DNA of 64,000 nucleotides from Longimicrobium sp. (lineage in GTDB: Bacteria; Gemmatimonadota; Gemmatimonadetes; Longimicrobiales; Longimicrobiaceae): contig DASVTZ010000110.1 of the NCBI GenBank assembly GCA_036387335.1, positions 1-64,000 on the forward strand, in the 5' to 3' direction. The notes beneath the pieces are model-generated. The model worked only from the letters and a program-made list of their open reading frames with translations. It searched no databases and had not been told where the DNA came from. Below, piece after piece: positions 19,795 through 28,871 of this stretch (its first letter is position 1; each line of letters opens with the position of its first letter). The position numbers and the translations under genes are program-made.

Positions 19795-20055
19795 ATGGAC
19801 GCGCCGGACGAGACGCCCTGGGAGACGATGCGGATCTGGGTGGCGGAGCTGCTGGACGGGCACCCGCTCCTCGGCGACATCCCGTGCGCCCCGGCCGTGG
19901 AGGCGAACCGGCTCGGCGTGCGCCTGGTGTGCGGCGGGTGGATGGTCACGGTGGTGAGCCCGGACTGGTTCCTCCCCTTCACCGAAGAGCGCGCGCGGCT
20001 GATCGCGCTGAACCTGGCCGTGCAGGCGCGCGAGCGGTACGACGAAGGAGGGTGA
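19795..20055 (+). CDS. Small hypothetical protein (86 residues)
   Basis: It begins ATG at 19795 directly after the family A repeat. The sequence is compact with no signal peptide or membrane segment (MDAPDETPWETMRIWVAELL, then LVCGGWMVTVVSPDWFLPFT). A helix-rich end reads RARLIALNLAVQARERYDE. Codon use matches the neighbours and the gap otherwise has no gene, so it is probably real. I do not recognise the family; nothing nearby indicates a function. Confidence 0.5.
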   Translation: MDAPDETPWETMRIWVAELLDGHPLLGDIPCAPAVEANRLGVRLVCGGWMVTVVSPDWFLPFTEERARLIALNLAVQARERYDEGG

Positions 20056-20091
20056 GGGCGGGGGCGAGGATGGGCGCCGGGGGAACCACAA

Positions 20092-20165
20092 CACCGGGGG
20101 ATAAATCCCCCGGCTGGAACTACGCAAAGACCGCTGAAGCGGTCTGGCGAGCCGCGCGCGACAGC
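20092..20165. repeat. Dispersed intergenic repeat, family C (partial)
   Basis: CCGGGGGATAAATCCCCCGG, then TGGAACTACGCAAAGACCGC and further short palindromes, related to the copies near 14 kb and 61.5 kb. The rest of the 20056-20266 gap shows no gene. Confidence 0.65.
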
Positions 20166-20266
20166 GAATCCAGGCAAACGCGCCCCGTGCACGCGTGCAA
20201 CGCCCCTCCCCCAGGCAGTTTTGGGGGAGGGGCCGCGAGGTACGAGCGGGGGAGGGGGCCCGCCCG

Positions 20267-23197
20267 TTATTCCCCCACCCCACCCGCACGCACCACGTCC
20301 ACCAGCTCGCCGCGGGAGCCGATCTCCAGCTTGCGAAAGATGTTGGAGAGGTGCGTGGTGACGGTGCGGGGGGAGATGTCCAGCGTCTTCGCGATCGTCT
20401 TGTTGGACTTGCGCGCGGCCACGAGGCGCGCGATCTCGGCCTCGCGGGCGGTGAGGCCGGCGGCGCCGCTCGCCACCTCGCCGCGCGAGGGAGGGCGGGC
20501 ACCCAGCTCGCGGATCTGCTCGCGCGTCTTCGCCAGCTCCCGCTCGGCGCCGAGGCGCACGAAGACCTCGTGGACCCGGCGAAGCTCCTGCAGCGCCTCG
20601 TCGGTGCGGCCGGAGTCGCGCAGGCGGGCGGCGAAGTGGCGCCGGAGACGGGCCGCCGCGGGGATCACCGGCACCGATTCCAGGCGCTCGGCGGCGGCGC
20701 GCAGGCAGCGGATCCCCTCGTCGATGTCGCCGCGCAGCCAGACGAGGAAGGCTTCGCAGGCATCCGCCCACGCCAGCCCCAGGCCGTGCCCCAGCCGCCC
20801 CGCGTCCTCGCGCAGCCGCGCGCCGATGCGGGTGGCGCCCTCCACGTCCCCCATCGACAGGTACGCCTCTGCCATGATGGGGAGCACGCGGTGCATCGCC
20901 CAGACCGTATATCCCGTGCGGTCCGCGACGGCGAGGCCGCTCTCCCCTACGCGCACCGCTTCGGCGAACTCGCCGGCCGCCAGGTGGTACGCCGCCCGCC
21001 CGCAGTGCGCAGGCACGACGGTGTGCACGTCCAGCGGGTGCTCGGGGTCGCCGGCGCCGGAGAGCTCCCACGCCTCGTCCACGTAGCGCCGCCCCCGCTC
21101 CAGGTCGCCGCGCCCCAGGTAGATCAGCCCCGTCCACACCAGCAGCCGCGCCAGGATCGTGCGCTGCCGCAGTACGCGCGCGGTGGCGAGGGTGCGCTCC
21201 GCGAGGGCGAGCGCCTCGTCCCACTCGCCGGTGTTGGACATCAGCTCCACCGCCAACTCCGCGGCCCGCACGCGGTGGATGGGGGAGTGGATCTCGTCCG
21301 CGACGCGCTGGCACTCGGCCACGTGATGGCGGATGGCGGGGGCGTCACCGGTGAGGCCGGCCAGCATCCCCATCCCCCAGTGCACCATGCAGCGCAGCCC
21401 CGGCTCGCTCTCCTCGCCCGCCAGCGCGAGGGCCCGCTCGCCGTGCGCGCGCGCCCGTCCCGGTGTGCCGGTCCAGGTGTGCAGAAGGAGGAGGATCAGG
21501 TGCACGCGCCCCAGGAGCGGCGCCTCGCCCAGCCGCTCGGCGATGTCGAGCGCCTCCTCCACCTCCTCGCGCGCCTCGCCGGGCGATCCCATCTCCATGA
21601 AGCACTCCGCGCGCGCCAGCCGCAGCCGCGCGCGCAGGCCATCGTCGCCGGCGCGGAGGGCGGCGTCGAGGCCCGCATCGAAGTGGCGCAGCGCCTCCGG
21701 ATAGCGCCCGCCCCAGTAGTCTAGCAAACCGAGGCGCCGCTCCGCCGCACCCACCCGCGCGTCGGCCCCCGCATCGGCGGCGGCGGCGCGTGCGCGCGTC
21801 CAGAGATCGACCGCGGCGTCGAAGTCGCCCAGCCGCTGCCGCGCGCGGGCGAGGTCTTCCACCAGACCCGCGGCGGTGCCGTCCGACCGCTCCAGCGCGG
21901 CGCCCAGGTAGTCCGCGGCCTCGTGGTTGGCGTAGCGGGCCAGCGCCGCCCGCCCCGCCGCGGCCAGGTAGCGCACCGCCTTTTCCGCGTCGCGCGCGTG
22001 TGAGCGGACGAAGTGGTAGGCGAGGCGCCCCGCGTGCTCCGGCGTATCCGCGCCGTGGAGCGACTCCAGCGCCTCGGCCACGCGCGCGTGCAGCAGACGC
22101 GCGCGCGCCAATCCGAGCCCGCCGTACAGCGTCTCGCGCAGCATGGGGTGGGTGAAGTCGTAGACGACCGCCGCGCCCTCCAGCCGCTCGTCCAGCACGC
22201 GCTGCCTGCGCAGCTCCTCCAGAGCCTCCACCAGTTCCGCGTCACTGGCCTGCGACACCTCGCACAGCTCGTCGTAGCGCGCGCCGGTGCCGATCACGGC
22301 GAGCAGCTCCGCCACCTCGCGCGTGGCCGGCGCCAGCGTGGCGACGCGCTCCATCACGGCCTCGCGGATGGAGCGCGGCAGCTCGATCCCCTCCAGCTCC
22401 GACCCCTTCCAGCGCCCGTCCTGCAGCGCCAGCCGGCCGGACTTCACCAGCATCTTGAGGATCTCTTCCAGAAAGAAGGGATTTCCACGTGTCCACCAGT
22501 ACAGCAGCTCCGCGAGCGCTTCGTCATCCCCGAACAGCTCGCTCACCAGCGCCCCGGTCCCCTCGCGCGACAGGGGAACGACGGGGTGCACGCGCGCGTT
22601 CCCCCGCGACTGCTCCAGCGCGCGCAGCCACGCGGCGCCCTGCGTGTCGTTGTACGATGCCAGCAGCGCGATCCGCTTGTCGCCCAGGTGGCGCGCGGCG
22701 AAGTGCAGCAGCTCCAGCGACGATGCATCCGCCCACTGCAGGTCGTCGATCAGCAGGAGGAGGGGACGGCGCGCGGCGAGCCTTCCCAGGAACTCGGTGA
22801 AGCTCCAGAGGAGGCGCGTCTTGAGCTCGGGTTGCGCTTCGGGGCCAGGGCGATGCAGGGCGGGGATGAGCCAGGCCAGCTCCGTCTCGCCGCCGCGCGT
22901 GAGCGTCGCCAGCGCCTCGGGGGACAGCGCGCGGACGATGGGGAGGAGGAGGTCCGCGACGGGGGCGTACGGGATGCCGGCCTCGACTGGATACGCTCGA
23001 CCCACGGCCACGCTCCACCCGCGCCGCTCGGCGTCCTCGGCGGCCGCGCGCAGGAGGCGGCTCTTCCCGATCCCGCTCTCGCCCGAGAACACCAGCATCC
23101 CGCCGCGCCCCGCATCCGCCGAATCCAGCAGCTCGCGCAGCATCGCAACCTCGGCTTCGCGGCCCACCAGCGGAAGGGGAGGGAGGGGTGAGGACAT
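20267..23197 (-). CDS. Large AAA/LuxR-family transcriptional regulator
   Basis: 976 residues, LAL/MalT-like design. The N-terminal ATPase (starting VGREAEVAMLRELLD) has Walker A GESGIGKSRL and Walker B LLLLIDDLQWAD. A long middle region of TPR-like helical repeats (residues ~400-880) is the usual ligand- or partner-sensing part. The C-terminal LuxR helix-turn-helix is clear: LTAREAEIARLVAARKSNKT, SPRTVTTHLSNIFRKL, then GELVDVVRAGGVGE. The start is the ATG at 23197, because VGRE should be near the N-terminus. It lies 11 bases after the radical SAM gene on the same strand, so the two may be co-transcribed. Targets and inducer are unknown. Confidence 0.88.
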   Translation of the reverse strand: MSSPLPPLPLVGREAEVAMLRELLDSADAGRGGMLVFSGESGIGKSRLLRAAAEDAERRGWSVAVGRAYPVEAGIPYAPVADLLLPIVRALSPEALATLTRGGETELAWLIPALHRPGPEAQPELKTRLLWSFTEFLGRLAARRPLLLLIDDLQWADASSLELLHFAARHLGDKRIALLASYNDTQGAAWLRALEQSRGNARVHPVVPLSREGTGALVSELFGDDEALAELLYWWTRGNPFFLEEILKMLVKSGRLALQDGRWKGSELEGIELPRSIREAVMERVATLAPATREVAELLAVIGTGARYDELCEVSQASDAELVEALEELRRQRVLDERLEGAAVVYDFTHPMLRETLYGGLGLARARLLHARVAEALESLHGADTPEHAGRLAYHFVRSHARDAEKAVRYLAAAGRAALARYANHEAADYLGAALERSDGTAAGLVEDLARARQRLGDFDAAVDLWTRARAAAADAGADARVGAAERRLGLLDYWGGRYPEALRHFDAGLDAALRAGDDGLRARLRLARAECFMEMGSPGEAREEVEEALDIAERLGEAPLLGRVHLILLLLHTWTGTPGRARAHGERALALAGEESEPGLRCMVHWGMGMLAGLTGDAPAIRHHVAECQRVADEIHSPIHRVRAAELAVELMSNTGEWDEALALAERTLATARVLRQRTILARLLVWTGLIYLGRGDLERGRRYVDEAWELSGAGDPEHPLDVHTVVPAHCGRAAYHLAAGEFAEAVRVGESGLAVADRTGYTVWAMHRVLPIMAEAYLSMGDVEGATRIGARLREDAGRLGHGLGLAWADACEAFLVWLRGDIDEGIRCLRAAAERLESVPVIPAAARLRRHFAARLRDSGRTDEALQELRRVHEVFVRLGAERELAKTREQIRELGARPPSRGEVASGAAGLTAREAEIARLVAARKSNKTIAKTLDISPRTVTTHLSNIFRKLEIGSRGELVDVVRAGGVGE

Positions 23198-23208
23198 CGG
23201 GTTCGTGG

Positions 23209-24267
23209 TCAGAAGAGGCCGAGCTGGGGACCCGCCGGCTTCCTGAACGCCGCCGACGAAAGGGGTTCGAACGTCTCCGGGATCCCCGCCTTGCGCCGCG
23301 CGACGCGAAAGAGCGACTCCAGGTGGTCCGCGTACACCCCCTCGCCCCGGCCGCGGGCGTGGAAGCGCGCGTCGTACAGCTCGCCGCCGCGCATCTCGCG
23401 GATGCGGTTCAGCACGCGGTCCTTGCGATCGGGATAATGGCGCTCCAGCCACCCCGTGAAAAGCTCCTTGAGCCCGTGCGGCAGCCTGAGCGCCACGTAC
23501 GACGCGAATCTTGCCCCCGCGCGGGCGCTCTCCGCCAGGATCGCGGGGATCTCGTGGTCGTTGAGCCCGGGGATCACGGGCCCGATCAGCACCCCAGCCG
23601 GCACCCCCGCATCCGCCAGCTTCGCGATCGCCTCCAGCCGCCGCGCCGGCGTGGACGCGCGCGGCTCCAGCACCCGCTGCAGCTCCGCATCCAGCGAGGT
23701 GATGGAGATGAAGACCTTGGCCGCGTCGTGCCGCGCGAGCTCCGCGTACAGGTCCGCGTCGCGCGTGACGGTGTGGCTCTTGGTGATGACGGCGACGGGG
23801 TTGCGGAATTCGGCGAGCACCTCCACGCAGCGCCGCGTAAGCCCCAGCTTGCGCTCCACGGGCTGGTACGGATCGGTGACGCCGCTCAGCCCCACCGCGT
23901 CGCCCTTCCACCCGCGCGCGGAGAGCTCGCGGCGCAGGATCTCGGGCGCGTCCTCCTTTACCAGGATCTTCGTCTCGAAGTCGAGCCCGGCGGAGAAGCC
24001 CAGGTATTCGTGCGTGGGCCGCGCGAAGCAGTACGCGCACCCGTGCTCGCAGCCGCGGTACGGGTTGATGCCGTAGTCGAAGCTCACGTCCGGGCTGTCG
24101 TTCTTTACGATCAGCGTCTTCGCGGGGTCGCGCAGGAAGACGGTCTTCGGCCCGGGATCGTCCGGATCGTACGCGTCCACGTCCGCCACCACTTCGATGC
24201 GCTCGAAGCGGTTGGGCGGGTTCTCGGCCGCGCCGCGGCCACGGATCTGGATCGGTGCAGATGACAC
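23209..24267 (-). CDS. PA0069-type radical SAM protein (SPL-like)
   Basis: 352 residues. The iron-sulfur motif is CEHGCAYC within INPYRGCEHGCAYCFARPTH, followed by GVTDPYQPVERKLGLTRRC, VAVITKSHTVTRDAD and IGPVIPGLNDHEIP. These are hallmarks of the PA0069/Rv2578c group, often annotated as DNA-repair-photolyase-like from distant similarity to spore photoproduct lyase. Its true substrate is unknown. Length is normal for the family. It starts at the ATG at 24267 and is followed closely by the LuxR regulator gene, with no sign of a peptide precursor nearby. Confidence 0.88.
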   Translation of the reverse strand: MSSAPIQIRGRGAAENPPNRFERIEVVADVDAYDPDDPGPKTVFLRDPAKTLIVKNDSPDVSFDYGINPYRGCEHGCAYCFARPTHEYLGFSAGLDFETKILVKEDAPEILRRELSARGWKGDAVGLSGVTDPYQPVERKLGLTRRCVEVLAEFRNPVAVITKSHTVTRDADLYAELARHDAAKVFISITSLDAELQRVLEPRASTPARRLEAIAKLADAGVPAGVLIGPVIPGLNDHEIPAILAESARAGARFASYVALRLPHGLKELFTGWLERHYPDRKDRVLNRIREMRGGELYDARFHARGRGEGVYADHLESLFRVARRKAGIPETFEPLSSAAFRKPAGPQLGLF

Positions 24268-24348
24268 TCGCGCATGGGGTTGGGGTGCTTCCCGAGTACC
24301 CCTTTGCGTCTCGAAAGTGTCCGTGGCGGGAGAACATCAGGGAAAAGC

Positions 24349-24395
24349 ATCACGCGGAGTCGCGGAGGGAACTACAAGGCGCAGAGAAAACCTCT
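24349..24395. repeat. Degenerate family A repeat
   Basis: CATCACGCGGAGTCGCGGAG followed by a diverged GCGCAGAGAAAACC tail; a single half of the palindromic element. Confidence 0.45.
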
Positions 24396-24455
24396 CGGGG
24401 CCGCATTCAGGTGAGATGCGCAACGTAAAGCTTGCGTATTCCTCGGCGGCCGGTT

Positions 24456-24485
24456 ACGATACGCAACGTGGATGTTGCATATCGT
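24456..24485. promoter_or_regulatory. Inverted repeat, candidate operator of the ArsR-type regulator
   Basis: Two 12-base arms, ACGATACGCAAC and GTTGCATATCGT (11 of 12 positions pair), with a 6-base spacer, 32 bases before the SRPBCC gene whose partner encodes an ArsR-type repressor. ArsR proteins bind such dyads; autoregulation is inferred from position. Confidence 0.5.
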
Positions 24486-24516
24486 GGATAGACTACCCGC
24501 TACGGAGACATGAACG

Positions 24517-24999
24517 ATGAGCATCGAAACCGAAGCAGCCGGAACCGGGACCAGCACGGACCGCATCGAAAAGGTGATGGAACTGCGCGCCCCGCGCTCG
24601 CGTGTGTGGCGTGCGATTTCAAACGCGGAAGAGTTCGCGCAGTGGTTCCGGGTGAAGCTCGATGGGACGTTCGCGGAGGGGGCCACCGTGACGGGAGACG
24701 TCAGCCATGCGGACGGCCGGCATGCATGCGCCATCGAGATGCAGATCGAGCGCATCGAGCCCGAGGGGTACTTCTCGTATCGCTGGCATCCCTACCCGAT
24801 GGATCCCACGGTGGACTACTCGTCCGAGCCCACCACGCTGGTCGAGTTCACGCTGCAGGAGACGGAGAGCGGCACCACCGTCACCATCGTGGAGTCCGGC
24901 TTCGACCAGATCCCCATCGCCCGCCGGGCCGAGGCGCTCCTCATGAACACGGGCGGGTGGGCCGGGCAGATGAAGAACCTCGCGCGCTATGTCGAGTAG
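24517..24999 (+). CDS. SRPBCC (AHSA1-like) domain protein
   Basis: 160 residues with the START/Bet v1-like fold of the AHSA1 group: MELRAPRSRVWRAISNAEEF, then AQWFRVKLDGTF, EPEGYFSYRWHPYP and TTLVEFTLQETESGTTVTIV. The fold forms a hydrophobic ligand pocket; this family is commonly paired with ArsR regulators and its ligand is usually unknown. The start is the ATG at 24517; an overlapping out-of-frame ATG precedes it by seven bases. It overlaps the downstream regulator gene by 11 bases, so the two are co-translated. Confidence 0.88.
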   Translation: MSIETEAAGTGTSTDRIEKVMELRAPRSRVWRAISNAEEFAQWFRVKLDGTFAEGATVTGDVSHADGRHACAIEMQIERIEPEGYFSYRWHPYPMDPTVDYSSEPTTLVEFTLQETESGTTVTIVESGFDQIPIARRAEALLMNTGGWAGQMKNLARYVE

Positions 25000-25333
25000 C
25001 CGGGGCGCGGCGGCTCTTCAGATCACCGAGGCCGCGCCCGTGTTCGCCGCCCTTGGAGACGCGACCCGGCTGCGCCTCCTCGGGCGCCTCTCCGCCGAGG
25101 GGTCGCTCTCCATCACGCGCCTCAGCGAGGGCGCCGGAGTGACGCGCCAGGCGATCACCCGCCACCTCCACGCGCTGGGAGATGCGGGTCTGGTCCGCGA
25201 TTCACGCCATGGACGCGAGCGGCTCTACGAACTGGATCTGAGGCGCCTCGAAATCGCGAAGCGCTACCTCGATCAGGTCGCGACGCGGTGGGACGAGGCC
25301 GCGGATCGACTGAGGGCGTTCGTCGAGGAGTGA
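24989..25333 (+). CDS. ArsR-family winged-helix transcriptional regulator
   Basis: 114 residues. The winged helix-turn-helix is visible as VFAALGDATRLRLLGRLSAE, LSEGAGVTRQAITRHLHALG and GLVRDSRHGRERLYEL. There is no metal-binding cysteine motif of the ELCVCD kind, so it is probably not a metal sensor. This subgroup often regulates the SRPBCC gene beside it. The start ATG at 24989 lies within the end of the SRPBCC gene. The dyad at 24456-24485 is its likely operator. Confidence 0.88.
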   Translation: MSSSRGAAALQITEAAPVFAALGDATRLRLLGRLSAEGSLSITRLSEGAGVTRQAITRHLHALGDAGLVRDSRHGRERLYELDLRRLEIAKRYLDQVATRWDEAADRLRAFVEE

Positions 25334-25401
25334 TGACGAGTGACGGCCGGCTGGGGCGGGACGACCAGCCGGCCGTGCCCGATCAACGCTGGACCGGCCG
25401 C

Positions 25402-25959
25402 TCACTCCGGCACGGCGAGCTCCGCGATCCACAGCCCCTCGTACAGGCGCACCCGTCCGATCGCGTCCGTGTCCAGCCGCGCCGTGAAGTCCTCACCATC
25501 GAGCAGGGCGCGATAGCGATAGACGCTCTCGGCCTCGCGGGTGTACGTCTGCTCGAGCGGCTCCAGGCGTACGTCCGGGAACCTCAGCCAGGCACTTCGT
25601 ACAGCCCTGGTTTCCCCGACCGCGAGTGCCAGGCGGCGGATCGGAAGCGTGTTGGTTGCGGGGGTGAACCCGAGGTCGACGTCCAGCGCGCCGTCGAGCT
25701 CCTGAAGGGGCGCGCCATCCCGCGACCACCCTCCATCGCCGTCCGCGTCGAGTGCCACGTGGATCGCACGGCCGCCGACCTCGCCCTCTACCAAGGCCGA
25801 GCGCGTGAGCCACCACGGGTCGCAGTTGATCTCGTAGCGCAGCGATGCGGCCACGCCGTCCTCCTCCACCGCAACCTCCCCGGTCAGCCGCCAGCCCGTG
25901 GCTACGCGTGCCACGCGCGCCTTCTCGCGCCCCGGCACATCGAGCCGACGCCAGCGCAT
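25402..25959 (-). CDS. Putative glycolipid-binding family protein
   Basis: 185 residues. The pattern RWRRLDVPG, GWRLTGEVAV, LRYEINCDPWWLTRSALVEG, DVDLGFTPATNTLPIRRLAL and RFPDVRLEPLEQTYTRE matches what I recall of the putative glycolipid-binding family (PF06475). That function rests on weak evidence in the literature. The ATG at 25959 is preferred because the family normally begins close to RW; the in-frame upstream part to 26067 does not look conserved. The gene converges with the ArsR gene. Confidence 0.75.
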   Translation of the reverse strand: MRWRRLDVPGREKARVARVATGWRLTGEVAVEEDGVAASLRYEINCDPWWLTRSALVEGEVGGRAIHVALDADGDGGWSRDGAPLQELDGALDVDLGFTPATNTLPIRRLALAVGETRAVRSAWLRFPDVRLEPLEQTYTREAESVYRYRALLDGEDFTARLDTDAIGRVRLYEGLWIAELAVPE

Positions 25960-26139
25960 CAGCGATTCAGCGGGGTAGGCAGGTAGGGTCACGTTGGCCG
26001 GATGAAAGCGCTCGGGTGGTTCACCATCGAAGGTACCAGCGCCCGAATGGGCAAAGGTTGCAGGCACCGCTCATCAGACTCAGAGTGGCATCCGGAAGCG
26101 AATGATCGGATGCGTAGCGCGCTCCCATAAAATCGGAGA

Positions 26140-27960
26140 TTATGATGCTCCAGTCACCGTCAAGCTTGCGCCAAGGCCACGGCAGGCGGTGTCGATGCCG
26201 TTCAGTAGGGAGTTCAACTGGCGCAACCGTCCCCCCGCCTGCGACTCTGGATTTTCAGCGGCGCGTTCCCAAATGGCCTTCTGGAGGTGCGGTTGGACGA
26301 TTACAACGCGTCTACTGCAACGTGGCTGCATTCGCGACAGCGCTTCGATGAAATCTGCGCGATCGCACCCAGTGCCGTCGCGCCAAGTAAGTACTCGACC
26401 GTCGCCGTTCAGTCTGGACAGTAGTCCCGATTGTAGGTTCTCCCGATCTAGAAAGCGAAGATTCTTGATTGCTTGACTAACAACCACTTCATATGTAGCA
26501 ACCGCCACAGAGCGGTTAGGAGAAGCAGAATCACTCGCTTTCACGTGAATGAGCGTGAGCACCTGAGCCTCCTCATCGAAATGGATAAAGTCGGCCTTTT
26601 CTCCCGCGCCATCGTCGCACGCAAGCCATCCACCGCCGAACCCCGCCTCAAGCAATCCACTCCACCTGCCCCATACCCAGCAGAAAAGGGACGTCTCGTC
26701 ACCGATCCGGTCGAGAGTAGACGGCTTCTCATCTGTAATCGTCCAACCCGTGAGATCTACCCATTCGTAGCCAGAAAACGGATTGTCTCTAAATCGGTAC
26801 CGATACAGCAATCCTCCACTGATCACGTGCTCAGAATCATACCGGACGACCAACATATCGCGCTCTTCACAGTAACGCTGGATCTTTTCGACATCTTCAC
26901 GATCGTGATCGTGGTCTGCGTGCGCCTGAGCATTGCAGAAAACGTGTTCCTCCTCGATCTCAAAATGGAGTGAGATCGAGCCGATGCGTACGCCCTCTCT
27001 ATGAATGATTGCACTCAGATTTGGGCCAACCTGCGGTATCACGGAAAATGCGACCTGAGTCGCGATTCTTTCGCGGTCTTCACGATTCTGATTATCTCCA
27101 CCATCTCTCTCAATTATCTCCGGCAGATAGAATCCCATGTCGAAAGCCGAGTTCACCTCTTTGCCCCCAGATCCCGGAACGGCAAGGAAGCGGATCGGGG
27201 CGAAACTCGGACGAGTCGTTTCGGATACGGTTGTGAGGATAACGACGGTCGCTGCTCGGAAAGCGTCCCAATTTCCCGGGCGTGAAATCCAGACACGGGA
27301 ATCCGCAGGCGCGACGCCGATTGTAACATCTGCTTGTCCGTCATCGAACGAGCAACGCACGGCCGTAAAGTGGTACGTCTGGTCCCCGAGAGGATCAATC
27401 GCGTCACCTAGATCCGCTCCAGATAGCATTTTCGTGTCCGATTTAAGACTTGTCGGATGGTGAATACCTCTTAACCAGACGGTTCGAGTTACGCCGTGAA
27501 CGAACGCAGCGTTCATGATTCCCTGGGAGATAAATGCCAGCGAGCCCAAACCTGGAACTGAGTGATCGCCAACACGAGCGGCAATCTTGTCGCGAATGCT
27601 GGAATCAGACGAGTGAATTCCGAAGAAATTCCCCAGTCTGACTACAACTACGACATGGTTACGAATGTCCCGGATCTCCGTATTCGCTGTCCACGCCGGT
27701 ACTGTATGTTCCTCTATAATGATCGCGCCTGTTTGAACCGTCTCAACGTTTTCGTACTTCGGCTGTGCGCCTAGGAGGCGGCGCTTACGGGTGGTATCGA
27801 CTCGGCTCACTTCAGAGCAGCCTTGGACGACTTTCCGGAACAAAGCATCACTGGCTTCGTCTTCCTCTGACTGAAGCAGTAGCAGCGAGACGAATGGTCG
27901 AAGTTCATGAAGCTCCAGCCGTGCAACCGGCAATTGCTGAGCAGGGGCCAGGGATGTCAT
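26140..27960 (-). CDS. Large hypothetical protein with a PD-(D/E)XK nuclease-like motif
   Basis: 606 residues encoded in DNA clearly poorer in G+C than its surroundings, which suggests acquisition by transfer. No close family is recognised. Around residues 440-475 there is WLACDDGAGEKADFIHFDEE, then VLTLIHVKAS: an acid followed by a beta-strand ending in H-x-K, the arrangement seen in restriction-endonuclease-like (PD-(D/E)XK) domains. The N-terminal part has mixed strands and no transmembrane helices; a histidine-rich stretch (NAQAHADHDHDRED) lies near residue 345. It stands alone with no methylase or helicase next to it. A role in phage or plasmid defence is plausible but inferred. Confidence 0.6.
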   Translation of the reverse strand: MTSLAPAQQLPVARLELHELRPFVSLLLLQSEEDEASDALFRKVVQGCSEVSRVDTTRKRRLLGAQPKYENVETVQTGAIIIEEHTVPAWTANTEIRDIRNHVVVVVRLGNFFGIHSSDSSIRDKIAARVGDHSVPGLGSLAFISQGIMNAAFVHGVTRTVWLRGIHHPTSLKSDTKMLSGADLGDAIDPLGDQTYHFTAVRCSFDDGQADVTIGVAPADSRVWISRPGNWDAFRAATVVILTTVSETTRPSFAPIRFLAVPGSGGKEVNSAFDMGFYLPEIIERDGGDNQNREDRERIATQVAFSVIPQVGPNLSAIIHREGVRIGSISLHFEIEEEHVFCNAQAHADHDHDREDVEKIQRYCEERDMLVVRYDSEHVISGGLLYRYRFRDNPFSGYEWVDLTGWTITDEKPSTLDRIGDETSLFCWVWGRWSGLLEAGFGGGWLACDDGAGEKADFIHFDEEAQVLTLIHVKASDSASPNRSVAVATYEVVVSQAIKNLRFLDRENLQSGLLSRLNGDGRVLTWRDGTGCDRADFIEALSRMQPRCSRRVVIVQPHLQKAIWERAAENPESQAGGRLRQLNSLLNGIDTACRGLGASLTVTGAS

Positions 27961-28259
27961 GTTGTGTTAAAGGGGTGGGGTGGCGTTTGCAGAGATTGAA
28001 CCCTTCGGAGCGCGGTATCCAGGTTCAGGCAGCGTGCCCCCATCAACCGCCAAGTGGGGGTGGAGAGCAAGTATAATGCTGCTCACTAACGTACATCGTG
28101 CCGATGAACTTGGCGAGAGCAGGGGAGCCGGTGCGTGTGCCTCGGCCAACGCGAGGAGCGCCCCGGACCTCTTTGAGAATGTAGTGGATACGCTGCCTGC
28201 TTTGCATATCGACTCGCGAAGTTCCTATCCGCAGTGATGCCCACCTAAGTCTCCGCTCC
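27961..28259. other. Intergenic region with no recognised gene
   Basis: About 300 bases between the nuclease-like gene and the YceI gene. I see no conserved reading frame, tRNA or strong terminator. It should hold the promoter of the minus-strand nuclease-like gene, but no clear -35/-10 pair is visible. Confidence 0.5.
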
Positions 28260-28871
28260 TCACCGCCCGAACACCAGGTTCAGCCCCAGGTGGACCGTGT
28301 CGTCCACCGCGAGCTCTCCCAGCGACGTTCCGCGATACGCCACCCCCCAGCGCTGCCGGTCGATGGCGAGCTGCGCCGTTGCGCGGAGGCCGCCGCCGGG
28401 TAGAGGGACGGCGCGCGCGGCGAAGCGGACCGGGTGCGTCTGGCCGCGCAGGGTGAGGTCGCCCACGACGTCGTAGTGGACCGGGCCGGAGGGCGTCACG
28501 CTGCGCAGGCGGAAATCCGCCGCGGGATAATGCTCGGTGGCGAAGAAGTGGTCGCTGCGCAGGTGGTCGCGCAGGCGGCGGCGGGGGATGGGGTCGCTCT
28601 CCGGGATGTCGGTGACCTCGATGGCGTGCATGTCGATGCGGAAGGCGCCGCCGCGCACGTTCCCTCCGTCGGCCAGCAGGTAGCCGCCGGCGAGGCGCAC
28701 GGTGCCCTCGTGACTCCCCCTGCCGCGGAACTTCGTGCCCTTCCAGCGGATGACCGACCGCGCGGGGTCCAGGCGCAGCGTGTCCTCGCGTGCGGCGGGC
28801 GCCGGCTCCGGGTGCGCGCCCGGGGTGCCGGGCGCGCAGAGGAGGGCCAGCGCGAGCAGTCCGCCGATCAT
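28260..28871 (-). CDS. YceI-family secreted protein
   Basis: 203 residues with a signal peptide (MIGGLLALALLCAPGTPGAH). The lipocalin-like YceI domain follows: RLDPARSVIRWKGTKFRGRG, GGAFRIDMHAIEVTDI, LRSDHFFATEHYPAADFRL and VGDLTLRGQTHPVRF. These match the family's conserved strands. YceI proteins bind long-chain isoprenoids or similar lipids in the periplasm. The ATG overlaps the upstream dioxygenase-like gene by four bases (ATGA), so the two are made together. Confidence 0.9.
   Translation of the reverse strand: MIGGLLALALLCAPGTPGAHPEPAPAAREDTLRLDPARSVIRWKGTKFRGRGSHEGTVRLAGGYLLADGGNVRGGAFRIDMHAIEVTDIPESDPIPRRRLRDHLRSDHFFATEHYPAADFRLRSVTPSGPVHYDVVGDLTLRGQTHPVRFAARAVPLPGGGLRATAQLAIDRQRWGVAYRGTSLGELAVDDTVHLGLNLVFGR

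Noticed and set aside
20267-24337. A single 1356-residue fusion of the LuxR regulator and upstream sequence
   Set aside because: The frame stays open by chance through the radical SAM gene, which has its own clear motifs in another frame; the regulator starts at 23197.
26140-28259. A full restriction-modification system
   Set aside because: No methyltransferase, helicase or specificity gene is found next to the nuclease-like gene.
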